DNA of 8,206 nucleotides from contig JBAZUN010000269.1 in the NCBI GenBank assembly GCA_041661365.1, forward strand, positions 1 to 8,206, written 5' to 3'. Under the pieces are notes generated by a model. It was not told where the DNA came from. It worked only from the letters and a program-made list of their open reading frames with translations, and did not search any database. This DNA is from CAITNQ01 sp041661365. GTDB taxonomy: Bacteria > Latescibacterota > UBA2968 > UBA8231. Of this stretch, positions 1 through 6,101 are shown piece after piece (position 1 is the first letter of the stretch; every line of letters starts with the position of its first letter). Made by a program: the position numbers and the translations under genes.

Positions 1-2
1 CC

Positions 3-1190
3 GCTGCCGCGGCTCCCGTCCCTCATCCGTATACCATCGATTTCCTGAAGACCGCGGTCATGCCGCGGTTGATGATCGACGAGGGGCGGTTCAAGGGCGG
101 GGTGTACCTCTCTTCCGGAGACGCGTTGGGGCGCCAGAACGTCTTCGTCGGTCTGGCCGCGGCCCCGGCCAACGGCGACCGGGATCTCTTCGCCATCTAC
201 GAGTACCGGGGCTGGCGGCCGACCCTGTTCCTCGAAGCCTATCACCAGAAGCGGGGGTCGTCCCGGGCCGACAGCACCGAGGAACGCGGCGGATATGTCA
301 CTGGTGTGGACTACAATCTGTATCGCATGGCCATCGGTGGACGCGGCCGGTTGGGCCGATACGGCGAACTGGAAACATCGGTTGCCGTCGATCGCTATGA
401 TGCTGTAGTAAAGAGTGATGCCTGGCAGGATGACCCTAACAGTAGCATCGGCTACGTACGGGTGTCGCAGAAGCCGTATGGCTATACCTATTTGAAAGGA
501 ATCGATCTGAGTCTGGCTTGGCGGCTGGAGAAGCTGGAGCGACGGCGGGACCGCGAGATCAATCCTCGGGGTCGCCGGCTCGAGGTTCGCTACGATCGCT
601 TCCTGAACTACTTTGTCGAGGGGTTCAATCCCAGCGCCAACTTTCTTGACGAGGAGTACCTGCGACTCAACTACGGTCAGCTTGCGGTCGACTGGCAGGA
701 GCACATCGGCCTGCCGCGCAGCAGTGCCCTGAGCCTGCGCGGCTTCGGCGGGTGGATCGACAGCGACCAGGTCGACGACCCGGAGCGGGTCAGGGATTTC
801 TTCGACTTCCGCCTCGGTGGGATCGAGTACCTCCGCGGCTACACCTTCTACAGCCTGGAGGGGCGGAAGGCCGCCATGGGGAGCGCCACCCTGCGGTTCC
901 CCCTGATCGAGGACTGGGGCGCCCGTTTCCTGCAGCTCTACCTAGACAAGGCCTACGCCGCGGTCTACGCCGAGGCCGGCAAGGCCTGGGACCGCCGGTG
1001 GGACGACCCGGACCCGCGATACGGTCGCAAGGCCCCGGTCCGCGACGTGGGTGGCCAGCTTCGCCTCGACCTGATCTCCTACTACAGCGTGCCGACCCGC
1101 GTACAGGCCGACCTGGCGTACGGGATCGACGAGCTGGCGGACAGAAGCCCGTGGAAGGCGTACCTTACGGTGTTGTTCGGGTACCTGTAA
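3..1190 (+). CDS. C-terminal part of an Omp85/BamA-like outer-membrane beta-barrel protein (5' end outside window)
   Basis: The frame is open from the first bases of the window, so the ATG at 60 is internal and the true start lies upstream. What is seen is a stretch rich in alternating aromatic/hydrophobic strands, an INPRGRR turn at about 558-578, and an LRGY motif (831-842) followed by a G-x-A-T-L-R-F-P-L strand. The RGY/RGF motif is typical of Omp85 barrels, and the NPRG turn is common in surface-antigen-type barrels. In the FCB group such barrels are often the C-terminal half of a secreted protein with an N-terminal WD40/TolB-like beta-propeller; the visible N-terminal stretch (PYTIDFLKTAV) would fit the linker, but the propeller is not in view. 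The last residues, VLFGYL, end on Leu rather than the usual Phe/Tyr. It is probably inserted in the outer membrane; the substrate is unknown. hicB follows 9 bases after the stop, so the two may be co-transcribed. Confidence 0.72.
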   Translation, partial: AAAAPVPHPYTIDFLKTAVMPRLMIDEGRFKGGVYLSSGDALGRQNVFVGLAAAPANGDRDLFAIYEYRGWRPTLFLEAYHQKRGSSRADSTEERGGYVTGVDYNLYRMAIGGRGRLGRYGELETSVAVDRYDAVVKSDAWQDDPNSSIGYVRVSQKPYGYTYLKGIDLSLAWRLEKLERRRDREINPRGRRLEVRYDRFLNYFVEGFNPSANFLDEEYLRLNYGQLAVDWQEHIGLPRSSALSLRGFGGWIDSDQVDDPERVRDFFDFRLGGIEYLRGYTFYSLEGRKAAMGSATLRFPLIEDWGARFLQLYLDKAYAAVYAEAGKAWDRRWDDPDPRYGRKAPVRDVGGQLRLDLISYYSVPTRVQADLAYGIDELADRSPWKAYLTVLFGYL

Positions 1191-1199
1191 GGAACGGGG

Positions 1200-1397
1200 G
1201 TGACGATGGAAACGCGGAGGTTCGTCTACTGGCAGGACGGTGAATACTGGCTCGGGTACCTGGTAGACTTCCCCGACTACATGAGTCAGGGAACGACCTT
1301 GGATGAGCTGATGGAGAACCTCCGCGAGCTGTACCGGGACATGGTCAGCGGCGAGATCCCGGGGATTCGACGAACCGCCGAGCTGGTGGTGCCTTGA
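1200..1397 (+). CDS. hicB: HicB-family antitoxin (short form)
   Basis: A small protein of about 65 residues with the HicB partial-RNase-H-like pattern: RFVYWQDGEYWLGYLVDFPDY, then MSQGTTLDELMENLREL. This is the usual 'dGyyva..pdlPg..sqGkT.eEA..nlkea' layout. The C-terminal DNA-binding domain of long HicB proteins is absent, as in many short HicB proteins paired with HicA. In the family, HicB binds and neutralises the HicA mRNA-interferase. The start could be GTG 1200, 6 bases after an AAGGA (1189-1193), or ATG 1206, leaving a 2-residue uncertainty. Its stop (1395-1397) overlaps the TTG start of hicA, the normal order for hicBA pairs with coupled translation. Because hicA next door is broken, this antitoxin appears to be orphaned here. 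Confidence 0.82.
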   Translation: MTMETRRFVYWQDGEYWLGYLVDFPDYMSQGTTLDELMENLRELYRDMVSGEIPGIRRTAELVVP

Positions 1398-1737
1398 AGA
1401 GGATCGAGCTCGTCAGGCGACTCGAGGAGTATGGGTGCCAACTGGTGCGTCACGGTGCTAGTGTCGCGTCCGAGAAGTAGGTTGTGACACCGAGCGGGGC
1501 GAGTCGCCCGGCCAGCTAGGCGCGCGAACGCCCTGTATCGACAGACAGATACAGGAAGCGAGCGGAACGACGCTGGCCGGGATGAATCGGCCCGCGAATG
1601 CCAAGGTATTTCTCGGACGCGACACTATGCACGACTGGTATCGGAATCCGCGGACCGGCGCAGCACAGCCGGTTCCTCGTCATCGTGAGATCAACGACCA
1701 CCTGGCCAGGCATATCCTCAACAAGCTGAGTGACTGA
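1394..1737 (+). pseudogene. hicA: HicA mRNA-interferase toxin, interrupted by a 169-bp structured element
   Basis: Reading from TTG 1394, which overlaps the hicB stop, gives MKRIELVRRLEEYGC...VRHGA, the N-terminal half of HicA, and then a stop (TAG 1478-1480) inside an inserted element. The C-terminal half resumes at 1628: HDWYRNPRTGAAQPVPRHRE, ending at TGA 1735-1737. Joining 1394-1460 to 1628-1737, which keeps one of the two TA dinucleotides flanking the insert, restores one frame of 58 residues with the junction RHGAMHDWYRNP. That is the normal length of HicA, and it keeps the conserved His of the dsRBD-like toxin fold. As it stands, translation should yield only a 28-residue fragment, so the toxin is most likely inactive. 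Precise loss of the element would repair it. The sequence shows the break and the perfect repair; loss of activity is inferred. Confidence 0.88.
1459..1627 (+). repeat. Structured MITE-like element, copy A, inserted in hicA
   Basis: A 169-bp unit with an 18-bp perfect terminal inverted repeat TAGTGTCGCGTCCGAGAA (1459-1476 and 1610-1627). TA at both ends is compatible with a TA target duplication. Inside lie a second stem CCCGGCCAGC/GCTGGCCGGG (1507-1516 with 1572-1581), a TAGGCGCGCGA motif (1517-1527), an 8-bp apical hairpin CCTGTATC/GATACAGG (1532-1539 with 1548-1555, 8-base loop) and an AAGCGAGCGGAACG motif (1556-1569). The whole unit can fold into one long hairpin. No protein-coding frame of note is present. 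It shares its core with copies B and C, but its terminal arms differ from theirs. It could be a non-autonomous transposable element, a mobile structured RNA, or both; TA at the ends recalls IS630/Tc1-type elements, without further proof. The core is oriented in the hicA sense direction. Confidence 0.88.
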
Positions 1738-1750
1738 AGGAGGTTGCCCC

Positions 1751-2635
1751 ATGGTGTGCAGGATCGTTACCGCTGTGCTGTCTGCCGCGCTTCTGGCCGG
1801 TGCTGCCGCGGCCCAGGAGCTGCCCAGCGTCCTGGCCTCGCAAGAGGGGTACGTCCAGAACTGGCCGCTTCCCGCCGATGCCGGCGACCTGACCGCGGCT
1901 CCAGGGGATGAGGCCGTGTCCGGCGACGAAAGCACCGGGCCTTCGGCGCGGCGCGCCTTTCTCTTCTCGGCCCTGGTTCCCGGAACCGGCCAGTACTACG
2001 CCGGCTCGAAGAAGAAGGCCGCCATCTTCCTCGGCGTCGAGGTGGCCGCGGCCAGCATGTACTTCGTCTGGACCGGCAAGGGGAACGACCTCGAGGACGA
2101 CTTCCGCGCCGTGGCCGACGCCCACTGGAGCGCCGAGAACTACCTGGCCTGGCGGAGCACCACCAAGGCGATCCGCAACAACTCCTTCACCCATGCCATG
2201 CCGTGCAGCACCGAGGTGGTCAACGGCGAGTTCGGCAAGTGCGGCGGCAGCGAGAAGCAGCAGTACTACGAGCTGCTGGGGAAGTACGACCAGTTCGTCG
2301 CTGGCTGGGACGACCTGACCTTTGCCCAGACCGGCAACCTGGTCCAGCACTACACCGACATCGACTCGGTCGAGTCGGTGATCTCCGACCTGCGGCTGGA
2401 CTACGAGGAACAGCGGGACGACAGCAACCGCTACCTCAAGCGGGCAACCAACCTCAGCGGGCTGATCCTGGTCAACCATGCCTTGAGCGCCATCGACGCG
2501 GCGCGCACCGCCCGCCAGCGCGCCCGCGGGGTCGACCAGGCGGTCATCGACCGACGCACCCGTTTCGTCTTCACCCTGCATCCCGGCAGCAACGGCGAGG
2601 TGCCGATGCTCCTGGCGGTGCGGCCGTTCGATTGA
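1751..2635 (+). CDS. Secreted/envelope DUF5683-like protein, paralogue 1
   Basis: The start is set at ATG 1751 because AAGGAGG (1737-1743) lies 7 bases upstream; an in-frame GTG at 1730 lacks such a site and overlaps the hicA remnant. The product is 294 residues. Residues 1-22 form a signal peptide (hydrophobic core, then AGAAAAQ). Residues 69-107 form the recognisable part: SARRAFLFSALVPGTGQYYAG, then KKKAAIFLGVEVAAASMYFV, the 'ALvPG.GQ.Y.G..kkA..f' pattern seen in DUF5683-type small membrane proteins. A second hydrophobic helix lies at about 235-251 (LSGLILVNHALSAIDAA). The middle is charged and carries two Cys residues (CSTEV, KCGG). The function is not known; membrane association in the envelope is inferred. 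The next gene shows the same layout, so the two are paralogues, probably co-transcribed (15-base gap). Confidence 0.75.
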   Translation: MVCRIVTAVLSAALLAGAAAAQELPSVLASQEGYVQNWPLPADAGDLTAAPGDEAVSGDESTGPSARRAFLFSALVPGTGQYYAGSKKKAAIFLGVEVAAASMYFVWTGKGNDLEDDFRAVADAHWSAENYLAWRSTTKAIRNNSFTHAMPCSTEVVNGEFGKCGGSEKQQYYELLGKYDQFVAGWDDLTFAQTGNLVQHYTDIDSVESVISDLRLDYEEQRDDSNRYLKRATNLSGLILVNHALSAIDAARTARQRARGVDQAVIDRRTRFVFTLHPGSNGEVPMLLAVRPFD

Positions 2636-2650
2636 GATCCCCATTGCCGT

Positions 2651-3286
2651 ATGCGTAGACTGCTCGTCGCGGTTCTCCTGGTAGTCCTGGCCGTCCCTCC
2701 GGCCGTGGCCGACGGTCGTTCGGCCCGGGGCGCCTTCTGGCGCTCCCTGCTGGTGCCGGGGTGGGGCCAGCGGTACACCGGCAAGCCGGTCAGCGCCGGC
2801 CGGTTTCTCGCCGCGGAGCTGGTCCTCTGGGGCGGGTACCTCGGCTGCCACCGTCTCGCCGAGGTCCGGGAGGACAACTACCGGGCCTATGCCGCCGAGC
2901 ACGCCGGCGCCCGCCCCAAGGGCAAGGACTCCCGCTTCCTCGACGACCTGGGGTTCTACGGCAGCACGGTGGAGCACAACCTCTACGCCAGGCTCTCCGA
3001 GGGACCGGCGCCCGACCTGTACCCGGACGGCCCCGAGTTCTACTGGGAATGGGATACCCAAGCCGCGCGCTTGAGGTACCGCGACCTGCGGGCTAGCGGC
3101 GAGAACGCCCGGCGCGGGATCGTGTACGCCGGCGGGCTGGTCGCGGTCAACCACCTCGTCGCCGCGGTGCACGCGGCTCGCGGCGTCGCCGCCGGGGGAA
3201 CCTCGCACGGATCGCTCCTCGAGCTGGAGTCGGCCTGCGATCCCGGGAGCGGCCGTCTCTCCCTGGCCCTGGTGCGCCGGTTCTGA
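2651..3286 (+). CDS. Secreted/envelope DUF5683-like protein, paralogue 2
   Basis: The product is 211 residues. Residues 1-20 are a clear signal peptide (MRRLLVAVLLVVLAVPPAVA). Residues 24-65 repeat the layout of the preceding gene: SARGAFWRSLLVPGWGQRYTG, then a hydrophobic segment FLAAELVLWGGYLGC. Near the C-terminus, RLRYRDLRASGENARRG is followed by GGLVAVNHLVAAVHAARG, which parallels DLRLDYEEQRDDSN...GLILVNHALSAIDAAR in paralogue 1. The central part is shorter than in paralogue 1. No strong ribosome-binding site is visible before ATG 2651, so translation may depend on coupling with the upstream gene 15 bases away. It may sit in the envelope as a partner of paralogue 1; no function can be assigned. 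The metallopeptidase start follows 2 bases after the stop. Confidence 0.72.
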   Translation: MRRLLVAVLLVVLAVPPAVADGRSARGAFWRSLLVPGWGQRYTGKPVSAGRFLAAELVLWGGYLGCHRLAEVREDNYRAYAAEHAGARPKGKDSRFLDDLGFYGSTVEHNLYARLSEGPAPDLYPDGPEFYWEWDTQAARLRYRDLRASGENARRGIVYAGGLVAVNHLVAAVHAARGVAAGGTSHGSLLELESACDPGSGRLSLALVRRF

Positions 3287-3288
3287 TA

Positions 3289-4921
3289 GTGAAGCCTCTG
3301 ACCCTTGCCGCCGTTGCGCTGCTGGTCCTGGCGACCACGGCTCCGAGGTCAGCGCAGGCTCGCACCTGCGGCACTCAGTTCCTGAAGGAGCATCCCGAGC
3401 GCTTCCTCATGCCGGCGGGGAAACCGATCGGCATCTTCCAGACACCCGCCTCGGTCGAGATCGGCACGCGGCTGCAGTTCCCGGTAGCCGGCGTTGGCGC
3501 GTACCGCTGGGCCACCTGCCGACAGCAGGGAGAGTTCTGCCACGTCTTTGTCGAGGACGGGCAGTGGGACACCAACGGCGGGCCGATCCTGCAGAGCGAC
3601 GTGGACGGGTTGATGGCGCTCTTCGAGCAGGCGACCCCCGCCGACCCCGGCCGCGGGGTGATCCAGCTCGCCGGCGAGGTCTTCGGCCCTCCTCCGGACG
3701 TGGACGGGGACCCGCGGATCTACATCCTCATCCTCGAGCTGACCGATCCCAACCTGGTGGGCTTCTTCGACCCCCGGATGGAGACCTGGGCCGATCCGAG
3801 CCTCCGCCACGAGATCATGTATCTGGACGCCGGGCACCTGCGCAACTACCGGTACCTCGCCCGCGGAACCCTGGCCCACGAGTACCAGCACCTGGTTCAC
3901 TGGGGACAGGACTCGGACGAGGAGGACTGGATCAACGAGGGGTTGTCCGGGTACGCCGAGGCCCTGACCGGGTTCCCCGAGACCGATGCCACCATGGTCC
4001 CCGAGTTCCTGGCCCGACCGGACCAGAACCTGACCTTGTGGCCGGCCCTGGCCCGGGCCGCCAACTACGGGCAGACCTACCTCTACGCCGCCTTCCTCGC
4101 CGAGCGGTTCGGGCCTGACTTCATCCGGGCGCTGACCGCCGAGCCGAGGAACGGGATCTCCGGGGTGGACCAGACCCTGGCCTCGTATGGCCTGACCGAC
4201 ACCTTCCGCGATACCTGGGAGGCCTGGATCCTGGGAAACTGCGCCGGCGACGACACTGCCCTGGGGTATCAGGCATTGCGCGGCCGCCGGGCCGCGGCCT
4301 ACACCGCGCCGGCCCTGCCGTTCGAGGAGATCGGCGGCGCGGTGAACAGCCCGTGGGGTTCGGTCNNNNNNNNNNCTCTTCCGCCAGGGAGGAAACCTTG
4401 CCGTGGAGTTCGCCGGCGAGGCGGCCGGCCGGTTCAGCGTCCTCGGGTACGCCCGGCGGGGGAGTACCGGTGAGCGGCTCGCGGGCCGCGCCGATCCCTC
4501 GGGCATGGTCGGGCTGGAGGCGCTGGCGGTCGATAGCCTGGTACTGGTCGTGGGCCGGACCTCGCCCCTGGGGCCGGAGTTCACCCTATCCGGTCGCGTC
4601 CTGGTACCGACGGCGGTCGCCGGGAGTGCCGTCGCCCTACCGACGGCCACCGGCCTGGGGACGGCGTACCCCAACCCGTTCAACGGACAGGTGATGCTTC
4701 CCCTGGCCGTGGCCGCGCCAAGGGAGCTGCGGCTGGTGCTGTGCGATCTCCTCGGGCAGGAGATCCGGGTGCTGGCAGCCGGTCCCCGGGCCATTGGGCA
4801 GTATGCACTGGTCTGGGACGGGATGGACGAGGTCGGTCGGCCCGTGGCCAGCGGCACCTACCTGGCCGTGCTGCGCGCCGGTCCCGAGACGCAGGTCCGG
4901 CGTCTGACCCTGATCCGCTGA
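3289..4921 (+). CDS. Secreted zinc metallopeptidase with C-terminal FlgD-Ig-like domain (contains an assembly gap)
   Basis: GTG 3289 starts a signal peptide (MKPLTLAAVALLVLATT...SAQA, cleavage near residue 24). A DVDGDPRIYILILEL stretch (137-151) precedes the zinc site LAHEYQHLVHW: H197, E198 and H201 form HEXXH, and E217 in DWINEGLSGYAEAL is the likely third ligand, a gluzincin-type arrangement resembling hyicolysin (M30)-like peptidases. The frame runs to the N-run at 4366. It resumes at 4376 as LFRQGGNLAVEFAGE, both sides falling on codon boundaries, so this is one gene with a gap of unknown length that should be a multiple of 3. The C-terminal about 85 residues (from 4658) read YPNPFNG...LLGQEIRVLA...WDGMDEVGRPVASGTYLAVL, a FlgD-Ig/type-IX-like C-terminal domain common on exported FCB proteins. 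The likely role is extracellular or surface proteolysis; the substrate is unknown. The exact peptidase family is uncertain. Confidence 0.78.
4366..4375. other. Assembly gap (10 N placeholder)
   Basis: Ten N bases lie inside the metallopeptidase gene. The reading frame before the gap ends on a complete codon at 4365, and the frame after it begins on a complete codon at 4376. A literal 10-base gap would shift the frame, so 10 is a placeholder and the real gap is expected to be a multiple of 3. The frame break here should not be read as a mutation. Confidence 0.95.
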
Positions 4922-4962
4922 TCGTTTCTCCGATCCAGACTCCCGTCCCGGCGCCGACCACG

Positions 4963-5120
4963 TGGTGCTCCGCTAAGGAGATTAGCTTGTGTATCGAGGG
5001 CCCCGAGGCGCCCGGCCTGCAAGGCGCACGAGCGGCGGCGCATCGAGGGGAGATGCGCCAAGCGAGTGGAACGCAGTAGGCCGGGATGGATCGGGGGCCG
5101 AATACCAGATCATCTCCTTA
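4963..5120 (+). repeat. Structured MITE-like element, copy B (main part; remainder at 6105-6115 after the IS)
   Basis: The left arm TGGTGCTCCGCTAAGGAGAT (4963-4982) is the exact reverse complement of the right arm once the IS and one TTA copy are removed (5112-5120 joined to 6105-6115), a 20-bp perfect inverted repeat. The uninterrupted unit is 169 bp, the same as copy A. The core has stem CCCGGCCT/AGGCCGGG (5011-5018 with 5078-5085), AAGGCGCACGA (5021-5031), the apical hairpin GGCGCATC/GATGCGCC (5037-5044 with 5052-5059, loop GAGGGGA) and AAGCGAGTGGAACG (5060-5073). It lies between the convergent metallopeptidase and panC genes. No clear flanking target duplication is seen (cacg on the left, aatt on the right). 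With its hairpins it might also act as a transcription barrier between the two genes, but there is no T-tract. Confidence 0.85.
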
Positions 5121-5138
5121 GAGGTTATCCATAAATAG

Positions 5139-5167
5139 TTGACAAAACCGTCGAGCCTTGCTATGGT
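5139..5167 (+). promoter_or_regulatory. Sigma70-type promoter of the IS transposase
   Basis: TTGACA (5139-5144) and TATGGT (5162-5167) are separated by 17 bases, a near-consensus promoter just inside the left end of the IS. It reads toward the transposase start at 5211, which has AAGGAGG (5199-5205) five bases upstream. Confidence 0.65.
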
Positions 5168-5210
5168 TGGTCGTGGGCTCTCAGTGGGGGCGCCCAGGAA
5201 GGAGGCGACC

Positions 5211-6087
5211 ATGGCCAAGTGCGAGTGCTGGGAAGTGTCCGACGCCTTCTGGGAGAAGGTGGAACCGCTGCTTCCGCTGCCACAGCGGGATCCCACCAAG
5301 CACTACCGCCGCCAACCGGGTGGCGGCCGCAAGCCGCTGCCGCCGCGACAGGTGTTCGCCGGCATCGTGTATGTGCTGCGCACCGGAATCCAATGGAACG
5401 CCCTACCGAAGGAGCGTTTCGGTAGTCCCAAGGCGATCCACCGGTACTTCTGCAGTTGGAGCGAGCAGGGGGTCTTCCTGGCGCTGTGGAAAGCCGGCTT
5501 GGCCGAATACGACGCCATGGAGGGGATTGCCTGGGAGTGGCAATCGGTCGACGGGGCGATGATGAAGGCCCCGCTGGCCCTGGAAGCCGTCGGCCCCAAC
5601 CCGACGGATCGGGGAAAAAAAAGGGAGCAAACGCCACCTCCAGGTGGACGGCCGTGGCGTCCCGCTGTCGCTCGTCGTCACCGGGGCCAACCGCAATGAC
5701 GTCAGCGAACTGGCCCACCTGCTCGAAGCCCGGGTCGTCGATCCATCGGTGGGCGAGAGGGGTGAAGTCTCCGCCCAGAACCTCTGCGCCGACGCCGGTT
5801 ACGCCGGCAAGCCGGCCCTGACCACGATCGTGGACCAGGGCTACGTGCCGCATGTCCGCTCCCGCTACGAGGAAGAGATCGACCGGCAGAAGTACCCCGA
5901 TTACCGACCGCGCCGCTGGGTCGTCGAGGTCTGCCACTCCTGGTTCAACCGCTTCCGCAAGCTGCTGGTTCGCTATGAGAAGACGCTGCAGAGCTTCCTC
6001 GCCCTGCACCACCTGGCGGCGGCCATTATCGCTCTCCGCCAGACCGCCCCGCTGTACGGTCCATACCGCCGACAGCAGCCACCTTAA
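5211..6087 (+). CDS. IS5-family DDE transposase, two frames joined by a frameshift
   Basis: The start is ATG 5211, with AAGGAGG 5 bases upstream. Frame one (5211-5699) gives MAKCECWEVSDAFWEKV..., an N-terminal DUF4096-like region (PPRQVFAGIVYVLRTGIQWN, RFGSPKAIHRYF), then the first catalytic Asp, D114 in WQSVDGAMMKAP. The A8 run at 5615-5622 ends the homologous part. Frame two carries on from 5623 as GSKRHLQVDGRGVPLSLVVT, with the second Asp in LCADAGYAG and the Glu in RRWVVEVCHSWFNRFRKLL, ending at TAA 6085-6087. Joined, it is about 291 residues, with a full DDE triad. Seven As instead of eight would give one frame. Either the run is used for programmed slippage, as reported for some IS5-family groups, or one A was gained and the copy is dead. 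No other damage is seen. Confidence 0.85.
5615..5622 (+). other. A8 slippery run at the transposase frame junction
   Basis: Eight consecutive A follow GGGG at the point where homology passes from the first to the second transposase frame. The second frame needs a net +1 (or -2) shift, or one A fewer in the mRNA. Homopolymeric A runs of this length are known sites for transcriptional or ribosomal slippage. A sequencing or assembly length error is also possible. Confidence 0.6.
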
Positions 6088-6101
6088 TTAGGGATAACCT
6101 C

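Larger units (their letters stand above)
5121..6101 (+). mobile_element. IS5-family insertion sequence (981 bp)
   Basis: The ends are imperfect inverted repeats that begin with 10 identical bases, GAGGTTATCC (5121-5130) and GGATAACCTC (6092-6101). They are flanked by a 3-bp direct repeat TTA (5118-5120 and 6102-6104), matching the TNA targets of IS1031/IS427-like members of the IS5 family. It holds one transposase coding region split over two frames (5211-6087) and its own promoter. It landed in the right arm of element B, at the panC stop codon. The duplicated TTA keeps the panC TAA stop intact, so PanC is not altered. The ends do not resemble the arms of elements A-C, so this IS is not an obvious mobiliser of that family. 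Subgroup assignment is inferred. Confidence 0.9.

Noticed and set aside
1459..1627. Element A as a self-splicing intron or intein-like insertion
   Set aside because: It is far too short for a group I or II intron and no catalytic core motif is visible; restoration of the frame follows already from a TA duplication.
1718..3208. A nearly 500-codon open frame on the - strand across both DUF5683-like genes, and a similar one over the metallopeptidase (3349-4857)
   Set aside because: Composition is Gly/Val/Arg/Pro-rich without domains, it is antisense to genes with signal peptides and recognisable motifs, and long antisense frames are expected in GC-rich DNA. The second also runs through the N-run.
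4920..4935. GATCG-TTTCTC-CGATC hairpin just after the metallopeptidase stop as a terminator
   Set aside because: Only five base pairs and no T-tract follows.
5139..5210. Transposase start at the in-frame TTG 5139
   Set aside because: That TTG is the first part of the TTGACA promoter box; ATG 5211 has a strong ribosome-binding site and matches the usual N-terminus.
5121..6101. The IS5-family transposase as the mobiliser of elements A-C
   Set aside because: IS ends start GAGGTTATCC and duplicate TTA, while the element arms have unrelated sequences and copy A shows TA.
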